Origin: Paramacrobiotus metropolitanus
Lineage: Eukaryota; Tardigrada; Eutardigrada; Parachela; Macrobiotidae
DNA: 64,000 bases
Direction of reading: 5' to 3'
NCBI RefSeq assembly: GCF_019649055.1
Contig: NW_026570326.1
Span: 62,001-126,000, forward strand
The notes beneath the pieces were generated by a model, which was not told the origin of the DNA, searched no databases, and worked only from the letters and a program-made list of their open reading frames with translations. Position 1 is the stretch's first letter, and each line of letters starts with the position of its first letter. Position numbers and translations under genes: made by a program. Shown here piece by piece: positions 10,344 through 23,705 of this stretch.

Positions 10344-13253
10344 AGCTGTTGGTTTTGCGGTGTCATCACTATAAGGCAGTCCCAGAATAAACGGATTCTC
10401 TGACACGCGGAACAGTTTACCATTGAGGAGGATCAAATGCCGATCCGCCAGGCACTGTTCAATAATACGCACCACATTCTGAAAACAACAAGAAAACTTT
10501 AAGCATCCATTTACTTTAGTGGCTAGTTGTTATTATTAACCTGGTCGCTGGTCAATCCGGAGACAATTCCGAAAATTCTGTACCACCCATCGCTGATCAT
10601 CACCGCAAAGAATTCCGGCATGGCCCATATATGCGCGGCAATCAGCAGCACTTCACGGTGAATATGCGTCAGGCAGCCCTGTTTTCTTAACAAGGCCAAG
10701 AAGACTTCGACCGGACTGTACACTGCGTTGTCCACTCGGAATCGCACTAGCATCTGGGCGCCTAGTGTGTTCTTATGAACGATCATCCGCAAAAATCGCA
10801 GACACTGGTAAATTTCGCAAGGGAAATCGATGTGCCGCTGCATTGTGACCATCAGCAGCGGAATTATCGGAGTGCGGTTTAACAACGAGACGGGAATACC
10901 TATAAATAAACTTCGTTCATGTTCGATTTTTCGCTAATTTTGATTTATTGTTACTATTTTTATTAGAATAAATAAAAACCCAAATAAGTTTTATATTTTA
11001 TGATATAATATTTTTCTAGTTCTGTATTAATTTAATTTTTTTATTTATTTTAAAGTTCACACCGCGGTAATTGTCAAAGCGACCATCTAGTGACCTTTTC
11101 AGAAGTAATTGCAGATTGGGTTAAACTTACGAACTGCATTTTGGAAAAGGCACATTAGTGTTGGGAAGAATGCCGGCCAGTTATTAAGATTTGCCAAAGC
11201 CGTCTTGAAAAGGAGTGACAGCTGTTCTAAGCGTTGCGCTAAATCCTTTTTCTTCGGGCAATAAACCTCGGCCAACGCGGTACTCAGCATGGACACTGCA
11301 TTGGGCGATCTGTGGTGTTGGCCAAGCATCGATAGCAACGCGTCGTCGAATGTAATTTCGGCCGCTGCCTTCTCTGCGTTATCTGCAATAAAATATTTGA
11401 TTTGATTTTGCAGATAAACGAGAAAACAATTCTGTTTCAAAAAGTTTAATCTAACCTATGTAAATTAAAATAACTAAATCGTAAAAAAATGCATTTTGTC
11501 TAAGTTAATGCAAAAATAAAAAAAGGATAGCTATTTTTAAATTTGTTCTTTGTGGATTAAATGATAAACATTTGTACGAAGTATAGATGTTGTAAATAAA
11601 TGGGAAAGTACCAGCGTAAAGTATTCCCGCCAAGAGCGCCATCAGACTGAACCGACCGCCTTCGGAATCCGCCGCCCGGCACAGCTTCTCCAGGATCCGC
11701 AGATGATGCGGCCGCAGCGCACCCTGATGATCGGCTGGCACAGACTTCAACATGCTATTGCAGATCTTGTTAAACTCATTGATATTCCCGTGCTGGAAGA
11801 ACTCCCAGGCCTGCTCGATCCAGCTGACCAGCACCGCGGCCTCCGGGAGATTATGCTTCTTACACTGCGCGGCATCATGCCTGCCTTCTGGGACCACATT
11901 CATGGAACTGCCCCAATCGACACTGCCTTCATCGTGGTGGGTCATCTCCTGTAATTTCCCAGTTAATTCCTTCATGATGTCCTGGCGGTGCGGGGCGTAG
12001 TCGTCACCCAGCATCTTCTCGATCATCTGCATCCACCAGAATCCGTGGTTTTCCCATACGGCTTCCATTAGGAACGCCCAGCGCTGGCGTAAACTGTAGG
12101 GTTGGACGGAAAGGCGAAGGAGTTCGTAGTCGGGATGACCGACTAGGCTTAGCTGGAGAATCACGTAGCCGATCGCTTCGAAGTCCGTGGTCTCGATCCA
12201 TTTCTCCGGTGGAAATAACCGGAAAACATGTTCGCCTATAAAAGCTTCGCCTCAGAATATTATTTTCAGCAAATGTTTGGGCGCAAAAATGACCTTTAGG
12301 AGTCGTCATGGCTGATGCAGTTAAGCGCGCGGTCTCTGGTAGGAAAGCCGAGGGAATGAAATCCACCATACGAACGTCGCGGTTGTCGTTGACCAGGAAG
12401 ATGTTCCTGGCTGAAAGGTTTCTAGAAAAATGTTTTCGTTGAAGATTAAATGTATGAAATATAAATACGTGCATAACATAATTATATGAAATATAAATAA
12501 CGCAGTTAATTGTATGAAAATTACTTTTAAACAGGTTAAAGTGAAAAATTAAAATACAAAATCATGCGAATATAAAAATCGGACCGTAATATATTACAAA
12601 AACATTTTCGCAACATTTTGTAACTAAATTTATTATCCTGTAAAACATATATAACTAGAAGAAATCAAGAATTTAATGCTAGAAAAATCGGCATTATTCG
12701 CACATTTCTGAAGACGTTACTGAAATACTTACAGCCAGATTAAATTATGCTGATGCGCCCAGTCCACCGTATACAGCATCTGCATCAACCAGCGATCCAT
12801 TAACTGCACTGGGTATTTCTGACTGCCATTCGCCATCCACGCCATATGCTGCTCCAACGTCGCCGTGTCATAATACTCGCGCACAGCGTAGACCAGGAGG
12901 CTGTTGTTCTACTACAGCGAACCCAAATCATCCCATACCGACCAATAGCGTGCGATTGCTTTCAGCATTTACCACACCATTGTATGTTGAGAAGACGTCG
13001 GTATAGGTCACGAAGGTCCGTGGTGGCTTCAGCTGGCGCAATTGCTGTAGGCTGTGCTGCAGCGCCTGCATCTGCAAGATATCGGCGGCTTCGAAGCATT
13101 TAACGAGCACCGGGGGATTGGTGAGGTCCGCCTCGGTGAGTCCGACACCGTCTTCGGGACGGGAAAGGCGTCCACCGTGGGGAGCGGGTGTTCTATAAGG
13201 AACGGCCACGGCACTGCGGGTAATCGTGCCACCTTTCAGTAGTTTGACTAACT
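10344..13253 (-). CDS. Pseudokinase with C-terminal helical (ARM-like) repeats; STKLD1-like candidate
   Basis: Seven coding blocks on the minus strand run from about 13253 down to 10344. The first two form a kinase-like lobe with a hinge region (SLLVYAVREYY near 12895). The catalytic loop spans a splice junction and reads HNLIWL then NLSARNIFLVND (near 12750 and 12425). The Asp of HRD is therefore replaced by Asn, and the DFG position reads VDFIPSA. Both changes predict little or no phosphotransfer. Further exons (about 12242-11610, 11390-11135, 10905-10543, 10480-10344) are helical, with Leu-rich periodicity like ARM or HEAT repeats. STKLD1 has this combination of inactive kinase and ARM-like repeats; I offer it as a candidate only. 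The amino-terminal exon with the glycine loop is not found. TGACCTTT motifs occur at introns near 11091 and 12290. Confidence 0.6.
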
Positions 13254-14191
13254 GTAGAGAAAACCCACGGTTTAACCATCAGAAGCACACAACACCAAAA
13301 CGAGGCACAACATTCTATAGATTTATCGTTTCTTACAAGATACAGAATTACAATTTGACTAAACAATACGATTAATGCGGTCAGCATACTAAATCCAAAA
13401 TACAATTACGTAAAACAAGCGACTAATGCATGTATTAAGCGCAACAAGGCAGCAAATTAAGACAAAACATTCAACTAATAATTTCATGCTCACAAGCATA
13501 ACAACATCAGGAAATAAAATCAGATAATAAACATTATAAACTAGAACGTAGTTGAATTAAATTAAGCTTCGAAGTATTATATTTAAAGCGCTGCACATAT
13601 GGTACGCCATCGGCTACGATCTTGCGCAAGCTCTTTAAAGTTTAAACAAGGGATTTTTGCATTGCAAAAATCTCCCATGTGGAACTTACATGGTAATGAG
13701 CGTCCATTTCGTTGTGCATGACAATACTACAGTTTATGGAGAAACTGGGTTTCCGAGAAGAAAATTTACCGTATATATGTGAAAGGTTTCGTTATCTCCT
13801 GAGCTTCATAAATACACCCACATGTTGTGGGTCTTGCTGTTTTTGTTAAAAATACACACCATAGAACATAAATATATACACCATAGAACGTAAAGCTTGT
13901 GTTTTCCAACTTGTCAAATTATTATTGCCATAGTAACATCGATCATTTGTAGATACATAAACAGCGTTCAAACAGCATTAACCACTTGCACCACATTTCC
14001 TGCCTGAATGACTGATAAAATCGGAGGCGGCGTCTGAAAGAACCCTTTAGGGATTTTCTTCATTGAAGAAAACTGTACGGAAACTCGTTCCACGCTTGGT
14101 TCCACGCTTTAGTGGTGTTTGGTGTCCATTAAGCTTCCTGCAGTCACCAGTAAGCAGTGCCTGCCGCCCGCAGAATACCGTAACTTTCCCC
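13254..14191. other. Gene-poor stretch, may hide a first exon
   Basis: AT-rich sequence between the pseudokinase gene and the secreted-protein gene. The pseudokinase still lacks its first exon, which may lie here, but I could not identify a reading frame with kinase N-lobe features. Confidence 0.35.
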
Positions 14192-17100
14192 TTAATCTAG
14201 GAATTCCCGTAGAAAGGTCCGATCCCGCGCATCGCCCATAAGCCACCGATCAGACTCGCGAAAAGCCTCCACCTCATCCCACGGCTGGAAATCGGTGGTA
14301 TTGGGTATTAAAAACAGGCTCGTCATTTCGGCTGCCATGGCTTTATCGAAATAGTATGCACCGTTTATCTGGGCGTATGCGGCTACATCGTCGCGGGGTA
14401 CCGCCCGCGGATCGGGATCGCAGCAGCCGGTAACTGTGCCCTGGCCACCGCTTGGGTCAATGCAGACGTCGGGTGTTACGTGGGTCACGTCCAGGGTGAT
14501 CCTGTCTCAAACGGGAGCGTCATTTTTAAAAGAAATTTACTGCAGTAACCAATTGCATTTAATACAGCACTGTCTTCCTTTAATATATTTTTATTTGTTA
14601 AAATTATTTACTGCCCTTTAAAATGTTTTGAAAAATTTAATAATAGTCAATTTAAAATGTATTTTGTCTACTTATCAATAAGTACTTATTGTTAAACTGC
14701 TTATCTAAATTTTTTATTAATTTCTTCCACTTGTACGAATTGAAAATTAGGTATACGCATTTACAATTCTAAAGCTCACGGCAGTGCGCGCCCGAAAAAC
14801 TATTACTGCATTTGATAAACTATGTATGTCAGTCTTCTTCTCTTTCTACTATGATTACCGTTACCATTGGCCGCCCACACTTTGCTGCCCACGCCGCTGT
14901 GTGACGGCGTTCGATGCGACGGCCTGCGTGTCTCCCGCCAGGAACGTCGCGGTGGGATTGAACTCCACTTTCTGGCACACACAAATGTCAAAATACTCCA
15001 GGTCGCTGGGCTCATAGTTCTTCAGACGAAAGTTCATAGTCTGATCCTGGATGTATTTGCGGTAGCACGGGGCATTGAGCACCGGATCACCCGTGCGGCC
15101 GTTGGACAGGCCGGTGACCCGGACGCGGCGTTGCGCTAAACGCACCAGAGGCTTGCCGGTTTCTAATAGAAAAATTTTACCGTTATATGGCTTGCCACGT
15201 ACTTATACGATCAATTTAAACTATCGTATATAACAATAATTAGTGCTTTCATATTCCTAAAAAAGGCATTGCAAAACTCCATTATGAAAAAAAGCGACAG
15301 GCTCGATAATTTAAGGGATTGTGTACTCTAGTATTTACTTTGTGTACTGTACTCTAGTCTCACTTGCTTGATAATTTTCTTGCATGGTGCGGGGAAAGTT
15401 ATAGTTGAACAGCACTGACACGTACTCGCTGTACTGCGGCGCTATGGAGCCCAGGGAAGGATCCAGCGGCCGTGTGAAATTCAGTTTCAAGCGGAAGATA
15501 CTAGCCCACAGCGAGCGCATCTGCACGTCGGGATCGCTCGAAGCATTGGCCGGGCCGGTATCGCGCGAACAGTCTGCCATTGTGAAATCAGCGAACTCGC
15601 CGTAATCCGGGGTGGTCGAGTCCGGAAGACTGTCCGTTACCGTCTGGTAAATAATTCCCGCAAAATTCAGCAAGTAAAAAAAAAGATAATATTTTTCGAA
15701 ATACATTTAAAACCCCTGTGTTTCCGCAAGATCCAAGTAAAAGCGTTCGGTAAGAAATTTACGGAAGAAATATTCCATACAAAACTAAATTCGCATGTTC
15801 GGTATATCAATAAAAAATTCGACGCGCTTCTGCGCTAGTTTTTACGTAGGTAAATCCTTTAAAATTAGCGATAAGATGTTCGTTTTCAACCGCGTAAACC
15901 TTGGCTTTGGTTTACTGTATTTACACGATATTAATGGACAGAGAAATCCCCAGGACCGCCCGCACCAGCTGTGGGTTCCTTGACATCACTGGAGCCGACA
16001 CCTAGTGCGAGTGGTCCAGGGAATTTTTCTGTTCCTTAATATCGTGTGAATACAGTATCTGATCCTTTTGAGAGATTACCGTTGTGGTCGAGGTCACCGT
16101 TGTGCTTGACCCATCCGTTTCATTTCCTGGAATAGTGTCTATCTCGAAGTCCATATCAGGTGGAGGGTTCTTAAAGCACATAATCAGCACTTGACAGCGG
16201 CGTTCAAACGCGGACGACGTGTTCGGCAGACTGCGCAGTTCATCCAGGAGATCGGACAGCGGCTTCTGTTTCTCGTCATCACAGTCGATGCCCGGGTACG
16301 GTGTAGTCGTCGTTATGTTGCTGTCGACGAGTGTGCCATTGCCATCTACGCAATGCCAAATTTATTAGCTGGAATAATAATTGGATGATCTCTTTTCGCC
16401 ACAGATTATTACTTAGAACGCAACCAAGAGATTCTGTGTTTATGCATGCGAAGCGTTCGGTTCCAGAGAGACGGCTCGAGACTTAGGTTTGCCGTTGATT
16501 CGTTCACATAACCGGAAACCCTCAAAGCTCTCATACCTTGCAGGCTGTCTGTACCGTTCCAGCTTTTATCGTCTACCGTTCCATTCCCGATTTTATCATC
16601 GACAGGTTTGGAATCTGTATCGCTGCCGCTCCCACTCTTCCCATCCGTGGCGTCGAAGACCTTTTTCTCCACAGCTCCGGGATCGGCAGTGGGTGGCGAC
16701 GTCGCGCTGTCCGATGGTGGTCCAAACAAGCTCAAGATCCAGGCGTTGGAAATCGCAGCCATTTGATCGTAATCCATATTGCTGAAATCGACGTTGCTGA
16801 AATCGTATGTCGTGGTGGTTGTTGTATCTTTCGGCTTGCTCACCGTGGTGGCCTTGGCCTTTTTCGGGGTTGTGGTCTTCTCGCCTTTCCCAGGAGTTGT
16901 GACCTTTGCTGTGGTGTCACCGCTTTCCGCCGCTGGTTTCCCGTAATCGAAATCCAGATATTTAACATCCTGGGTCGTTGTTTGCTTGGTGCTTCCTGAC
17001 TTTGGGTCGACCGTAGAAGGGACCGACGGATCGCTCCCCGATTCCAGACCCATGGACTCAACATACGCTGTCGTGGTCTGCTTATCATCTGCCAATTTCG

Positions 17101-17551
17101 GGTCCGTTTTAGAAGTAACCAACAGTTCGCTCCCGTTATCCAGGTCCACGTTTTCAACGTACGCTTTTGTGGTTTGTTTGTCCTCTGCCAATTTTGGATC
17201 TGTTGTGGAAGATGTCGATTGCTCGCTCGCGTAATCAAAGTCCAAGTTTTCAACGTAAGTTGTCGTGGTTGGCTCGTCGTTCGCTAATTTTGGGTCGGTT
17301 GTAGAAGGGAATGGAAGCTGGCTCCCGTAATCAAAATCTTTTAACGTGCCATAATCTCCTTTCGTATTCATATCGCCCGACATGACGATGTCGTCCACCG
17401 TGGACGAAATTGTGGAAAGCTCTCTCACCACATCACTGTCAACGTCACCATAATCACCGTATAAACCCATATCCAGGGAACCGTCTTTTTGGCATTGCGT
17501 TTGCCAGAACAGTACTGGCATGACAGGGATGACACATCCCCATAGATGCAT
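14192..17551 (-). CDS. Thr/Ser-rich secreted protein with tandem repeats
   Basis: I do not recognise the family. Exon 1 (17551-16537) starts with a hydrophobic leader ending near Cys-20, typical of a signal peptide. It continues with about four degenerate repeats of about 40 residues carrying TTDPKLA-x-D, TTxxYVEN and a D-x-D/GS motif, then Lys/Thr-rich low complexity and several N-x-T/S sequons. Exon 2 starts at 16345 through G|AT and contains paired cysteines. Later blocks near 15642-15335, 15155-14861 and 14515-14192 carry NxT/S sites and cysteine-containing segments (for example VCIDPSGG and GCCDPDPRA). This points to a secreted, heavily O-glycosylated extracellular or cuticle-type protein. 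The joins after exon 2 are uncertain, and the ends of the later blocks are approximate. The stop is at 14192. Confidence 0.55.
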
Positions 17552-18380
17552 TTTTAAGCGTGATGCGAAGCTACATTGCGACCGTTACAGTCTTACAGAT
17601 ACAGTTATTACGAGTATTCTGAAAGATTCCCAGCTGTATTATCTGCAAGCACATTCCGATTGTGTCTGATAGCCAATCGCCATAAAAAATACGGATAAGG
17701 TGAAAATCAGCATACTGCTTCCTGGTTGCCCAAGTAAATAATGTATCATTCTGAAAGTACCAGTATATGTACGAGTAATATGTATTTTAAAAAAATACGA
17801 GCAATATGTGATTACAAATTATAATTATTCCGATCGAGTCTAGCAAAATAAGGCGTTACTGTGTGCGTTATTGTGGTTCCCCGTGATTCCGGAGGTTAAA
17901 TGAATGTTTGTTGCGACATTGTGAACCAGTTTGCGAGGTCACTCCAGCGCGAAAGAGGGGGCGGTGCCTTTACGGCTTCTTTAGTATCAAAAAGACGCCG
18001 CTTCGTGATGCGAGTCTGAAACTGCTTTCCTCAATTTCTTCAGTTTAATACAGTACGTCTAATCTATTACTCCACAGCTGGCAAGTACTTAATAAACTCT
18101 GCGGCGTGTACTGTTACTAAGCGACGATTTGGTGCTTGTGAGGACATTTTACGTAACAGCCCAGATCGAAGCCGAACTTCCATACTTTCCTGTTCACACT
18201 GGAAAACTGAATAGTAACAGTGCAAAGGCCCTGGTCGATAAATCCATCAAACAGCTGTTTTCTTTAAAGAAGTGCATAATGTTCGATTTCTGATTATGTG
18301 ACATTAATGGTTCATGTGTTGTGTATGCTCTCGGATTAGACTGAAGAATTTTTCCGGTCTGTTTTTGCTGAATTCTCGTC
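17552..18380. other. Intergenic, divergent promoter region
   Basis: This interval separates the start of the secreted-protein gene (-) from the start of CCDC113 (+), so both promoters should lie here. I see no coding sequence, and no single motif that I would call with confidence. Confidence 0.4.
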
Positions 18381-20317
18381 ATGGACCGCGCGCCTTCTTT
18401 CTTGCGCATCGATCCGTTAAAAGACCAGCATCTACCCGATTCCACAGCCATCAAGTACTACACCGAGACGGATATCGGAAGTCTGCTGGACAAGCTGAGG
18501 TACCAATGCAGCTCCCCGAATAACAACCATCACCAGACCGTAATAATCTTAATCGTTTTTCTATGCAGTATTAAAACCGCGTTTCTCAAAGAAGAAACCG
18601 ATTTATTCCGTCGTTATGCGGACCGCATAACCCAGGGGAAAGGATTTAAAACCAAGGAACGCGACAATGCTGGAATGGCGGAGAACCCACTGGAGATGTT
18701 AGTAATCCAAAATAAAGGTGCTTAATTTGAAATAAATTTTTTTTATTTAGTTCCTACGGTTAGAACTGGAATTTACTTTCTTAATAAAGTGTTATTAATG
18801 GTTTATGGTTTATGGTTTTATTAAACGTTTTCATCAACCTTCTGTCACTGTACAGGCTCCAAGAGCTGCTGGTGTTGACTACGGAACAGAAAGGTGATAT
18901 TGCATCGCACGAAGCCGATGAGCGTCGACAGGAGCTGTCGCAAGTGGAGAAAGCGGCCAAACGCCAAGCAGACAAGTATGAAGTGCGTTGCATCACCCTG
19001 CGTTTCTCCGTATATATTACACATGGTTGATCTTTAGTGCAAGATGAAAGAGTGCGACCAGTTCAAGGAATTCGTGGAGTATCAGAATAAGGATTTCGAG
19101 CATAAGATCATCAGCAAGAATGCCAGCGCGGAACGGTTTATCAAGTGGCTCGAGGTACAAACAAACTTTTTCCAAAGGTCACGAAGATATAGCGTATCAG
19201 TGAATGCTTATGCAGGATACAGCGCGGCGGTTGGAATTGATGTACCGTTCGGAGAACTTAGCGAACCAATCCAATTATGCGCAGATACGTGCGCTGCGGG
19301 CGACGCTACATAAACAGGAAGAACTCGGCGAAAACCTCACTCAAGCAAGTTAACGGATGCAAATTTTATTGCAGACGCGCCGATGGTTTACAATCTCTTA
19401 TATTATCGTTAACATTAATTGTTTGAATTGATGAAAAATTTCTTTGCAAATTCGTAGGTGGATTTTATGAAAGTGGAGATTGAGAATCGTCTGTTAGTGC
19501 AAACATCCGACAAGCTGAAATCCGATATCCAGACTACCAATAAGGAGAATAATAAAACGTCGCTTGCGCTGGCGGAATTAACGGTAAAGTGCAGCTTACG
19601 CAAACTTTTGTACCAATATTTATTTTTAACTTAGCCTTTGTTTCTTCTAACAACGTTTTCGATGTTTATTTACGGAGATACTGATTCCGCAGCAACGGTC
19701 GATTGATCTCAACCGGTACATCCAAGAAGGCCAGGAGAAGCTGAAGAGTAACGCCGAGATTCTCCGACGGATTGAGAAGGAGATGGGCGAAACGGTGGAA
19801 ATGGCCCGGAAGCTGGACGACTGGAATAGCGTGGCCAACGGGCGCAACGCGCGCTGCCCGTCGATCGCGGTGTATATTCAGATTGAGAAAGATATTGAGC
19901 TGCTGCAGCAGCTGAGGAAGGAAGCCATGCGGAAGGTTCAAATTATTCAGGTACTGTAAACACCGTACATATTATAAATTTTCTTGAATATTGAACATTT
20001 TTAATTTTTAAATTTTTCGAAACTACGGCTTCTAAAGTTTTTATTTATTTTAACTTTTATTTACACTAGTTTGTTAATTTTTTACAACATATGTGAATTT
20101 TTCCTGCGCATGTTAATAGATGGCAAAACAGTTGAAATCGAAGAAATCTCGCGGGCCGTCACTGGAAGAAGAACTCCAGTGGACGCGACCGGCCATGGTG
20201 CACCTCCCCTCGCAACCCGAGCCGTATGAAATCCCCGCGATTGTCGGCAGCAGATCGATGTTGCATTCAACAGCGGATTACGCAGCGTCTTCCAAATATA
20301 GGGTAAAAATTCTGTGA
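18381..20317 (+). CDS. CCDC113: Coiled-coil domain-containing protein 113 (CFAP263)
   Basis: Axonemal coiled-coil protein; in ciliates and mammals CCDC113 works with CCDC96 in a complex linking the radial spoke 3 region to the nexin-dynein regulatory complex. Exons: 18381-18499, 18569-18717, 18864-18982, 19044-19154, 19216-19344, 19458-19583, 19678-19950 and 20120-20317, giving 407 residues (the human protein is about 377). Recognition rests on the family block VDFMKVEIENRLL (human VDFQQLKIEN-type), the SIAVYIQIEKDIELLQQLRK segment before a basic tail, and the N-terminal helix with LKEETDLFRRY. Nearly the whole protein is heptad-rich. The intron after 19344 starts with GC rather than GT. The intron before 18864 needs an acceptor inside CTCCAAG, so that boundary is less sure. 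The motif AAAGGTCA lies in the intron at 19174. Confidence 0.85.
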
Positions 20318-20597
20318 TGCTTTTCTGATGCTGCCGATTCAGTGGCTCGTACCGCAATGCGCTCGTACAGTTTCTTTTAGTAATGCTGTTCCACAGTGTA
20401 CCGTCGCTACCCAACAGTGACGTTTATTTATCAAGCAACACAGGCAAATTTGATTACGTTAAACATTTGTCTAGTGAAAACAAATAGCGCCACCATCTGA
20501 ACACTAATAAAAAATAAAAAAGTTAAAACATATACAAAAGCAAATACGCTGTTATGGAACTGTTTAAAACCGTCGCCTTTTTTGGTCGGTGTAAATT

Positions 20598-23416
20598 TCA
20601 ATGAGCAGCGGTGAGGGCGTTTTCTGGTGGCGCAGCAATAACCCGGATGGTATTACTGTAGCCTTGTCCCTGCTTCCAGCCGGTGATGACGATTAGTGGA
20701 TCGCCGGTGCGCACGAATCCCATGCGCAGGCCGGTTTTGATACCCACTTGTACGCGGCGATCAGCATCGGCGACCCAGTCAGCGACATCCTCTACAGAAT
20801 CACATTTTAACGAGAACCTTACAAGTTACAAAGCATCAGTGCTCGGTCTATAAACCTCCATATCGGTGGAATAACCGTTAGCCTGGAATGCTTTGCTAAA
20901 ATATGTTACTTCGAAACTTTTGACCGTAGAAACGCTTTAACAATACTACTTCGCAAAAGAAACATCAGATAGAGTGTGACTGCATCGTTGGTCCACACGA
21001 AAACTGTACGTGTTGAGAACTATACTCCCGCACATAAGTGTGCGGTAAACAAGGGGCAAAGCACCGTGAAATGAGGCTTAAATAATGTAATAAAGAAAGC
21101 GTTTCTAATGCGATAACACACTGGAATATGTCGAAACATAATTCACCAACCGACAACTGTGACGCTGATAATACCACGGTATAACTGCAGCGCAGCGGCG
21201 ATTCGATAGTCCGCCATAACCGCGATAACGGGGCAGTTCGGCCGGTAACGGGATATCAGTCGCGCTGCCCTGATGGAGAAAACACTTTTCACTAGTTAAA
21301 AGTAAATACTTCATTCACGTACTGCCCAGTCGTCGACAGCACAATGATGGCCGTGGCTCCGCTTTGTATGGAAATCTCCACGGCCGAGATAGCGGTAGAA
21401 TGGGTGGGCGCGGTGGGGCTGGGTGTATGAAGTCGCAACTCGTTGAAGAACCTCCACTGGAAGAACATCTTTTCGGCTTCCAGACAGATCTGCAATACAT
21501 AACATAAACCATAAGGTTCTTCAGGTCATTGATTAAAAATGTGGGGAACCTCGGCCATAGTCCGCACGGTGTCGATCGGATAAGCTCCCTTGGCGCTCTC
21601 GCCCGACAGCATCACGCAGTCGGCTCCGTCCAGTACCGCGTTGGTCACATCGGCGATTTCCGCGCGGGTGGGTCGCGGCTTCTGCGTCATACTTTCCATC
21701 ATCTGCACATTGTTAATTCAGCGAACCCGGAAAAGTAATATTAAACAGCAGAGAACCCGGAAGTTTTGTATTAAATATCGGCGAACCCGGGTAATTTTAT
21801 AAGGCGAACCACGAACCTGTGTGGCGCAGATCACCGGCTTCCCAACCCGGCTACACTTGGCGATCATCATCTTCTGCGCCACAATCAGCTTCTCCTGGGG
21901 AATCTGCACACCGAGGTCGCCGCGCGCTACCATAATCCCGTCGGACGCTTCAATAATCTCATCTATACTACAAGAACCTCTTTAATCTAGCTTCTACACA
22001 AACATAGCCCCGTCGCCTACTTGCGTAAACCCTGGTGGTTCTCGATTTTGGAGACGATGAGGATGTGTTTGCCGTCTTCGCCGAGAGCTTCGCGAATGGC
22101 CTGGACATTTTGGGCGTTGCGGACGAAGGACGCGAAGATCATGTCCAGCTGAAAATCAGCACCTAATGTAAGCAGGAGCGTAAACGGGCGGCGGTTGGAA
22201 GAAAACTGAAAAGGTCACAGGATTTACCCCGTGTTGAACGGCAAAATGGAGGTCCGCCCGGTCCTTCTCAGAGACCGGTGGGAGGTCAATATCGATACCG
22301 GCTAAATTAACGCCTTTTTTCCCGGGAAGGCTTCCACCGCACACCACTTCGCATTTCAGATTTTCGCCATCTGCGCAAATTAGATTATTTGTTAAGAAAA
22401 CTTTACATTAAAAAAGTGATTCAAAATTTTTATATCGATATTTTATTGTTTTCAAATTTTTTATAAATTCATGCAATTTGTTAAATACAGGTACGTAATT
22501 GCTTTTGAATATTTCCACATAAACTGTCTTATAAATTTGCGAAAAAAATTAAACCCAAATAAATGACTAATAAATATGTCTTTTCGTACCGATTTCCTTT
22601 ACAACAAAATTCAGAAGCCCGTCATCAACAAAAATTCTCTGTCCGGGTTGGGCTACTTTGCTGATGTTTTTGTAGTCCAGGTAGATCATTTCCGGGGAAC
22701 ACTTATCGCGGAATTCATCATTCGTAGTCACCGTAATGATAGCGCCGGTTTTTAGCGGAATCTCTTTCGTTTCGTCGCCATCTACGGTGCCCGTGCGCAC
22801 TTCGGGGCCTTTGGTGTCGAGCGCGATAGGCAAATGCAGTCCCGGGAATCCCGTCAACACTTCGCGAATCATACGGACATTTTCTGCGTGGTACTGTAAA
22901 ATGTGGTGAGCATTTTTAAAACAATCAGACTAACGTTTCCCCCTCATAAATTAATAAGAAAATGAACTGATAATCACAAAACCAATAAAAATTAAAGAAA
23001 TTTTTAGGGAAAAAGCAGTATACTAAATGAGAATTCCGCAGGTCTCAACGCTTTTTAGAAATTTTTTTAAAGGTCACGCAGAACTTTTTTTAGAAACCAA
23101 ACTTTTTCACAGATATAATTGCCTAACAGACCAGTTACTTCGTGCGTTCCATGGGAAAAATTCAGCCGCGCAATGGTCATTCCGGCTTTGATCATTTGGC
23201 TCAGCACTTCTGGTTTCTTTGAAGCAGGTCCTTACCAATCCGAGAAAAACAGTTCTGCTATGATGTACATATCGACATGAACATTATACACAATATTAAC
23301 GCACCTATTGTACAGATTATTCCCGTTTTCTTTATAGGATGTGAAGCTTTGTCCACATCGAGGTTGCAGAGATATTCCAGCTGCGTTACGAAAGAATTTC
23401 TCGAGTTTGTTGGCAT
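20598..23416 (-). CDS. PK: Pyruvate kinase
   Basis: Final ATP-making step of glycolysis: phosphoenolpyruvate plus ADP to pyruvate plus ATP, in the cytosol. Ten exons in descending order: 23416-23305, 23230-23139, 22893-22590, 22370-22228, 22148-22021, 21967-21817, 21702-21550, 21489-21323, 21269-21147 and 20817-20598. They sum to 530 residues, the usual length. Signatures: TGIICTIG then [15 protein letters not shown] (phosphate-binding Arg), [12 protein letters not shown], the catalytic IVSKIEN (Lys and Glu), [12 protein letters not shown] (metal-binding Asp), CATQ then [21 protein letters not shown], and [17 protein letters not shown] at the C terminus. The start [12 protein letters not shown] is the first ATG of exon 1. 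The exon 9 to 10 join adds a few residues compared with insect enzymes, so that junction is the least certain. Introns carry AAAGGTCA at 22210 and 23069. Confidence 0.96.
21718..21815. repeat. Short imperfect tandem repeat in pyruvate kinase intron 6
   Basis: Three to four units of about 35 bases, each containing GCGAACCCGG or GAGAACCCGG followed by an AT-rich tract. They fill nearly the whole intron between exons 6 and 7 of pyruvate kinase. Confidence 0.75.
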
Positions 23417-23705
23417 TTTTTACAGATGAGGTATTACAAATTCCAGAATAAATGGAAGAGAGAATTTATGGACGAGTATTACAGCGACAATGTTAAGTAG
23501 TGGTAAAAACGTGACAACGTCGTTGAAGCTGACGTCCACACATACGCAAATCTTTGGTATGGCAGTTACCCTAGTTCTTTATTAGAAATGCTCTAGTTTC
23601 CAAGGAGATTTATCACGCTCAAGCAAACAACCACCACATCAAGCAGCACAGGCACAGCAAAACATAAATAACAGTTACCAGTAATATGTAATAACACACG
23701 CAAAT

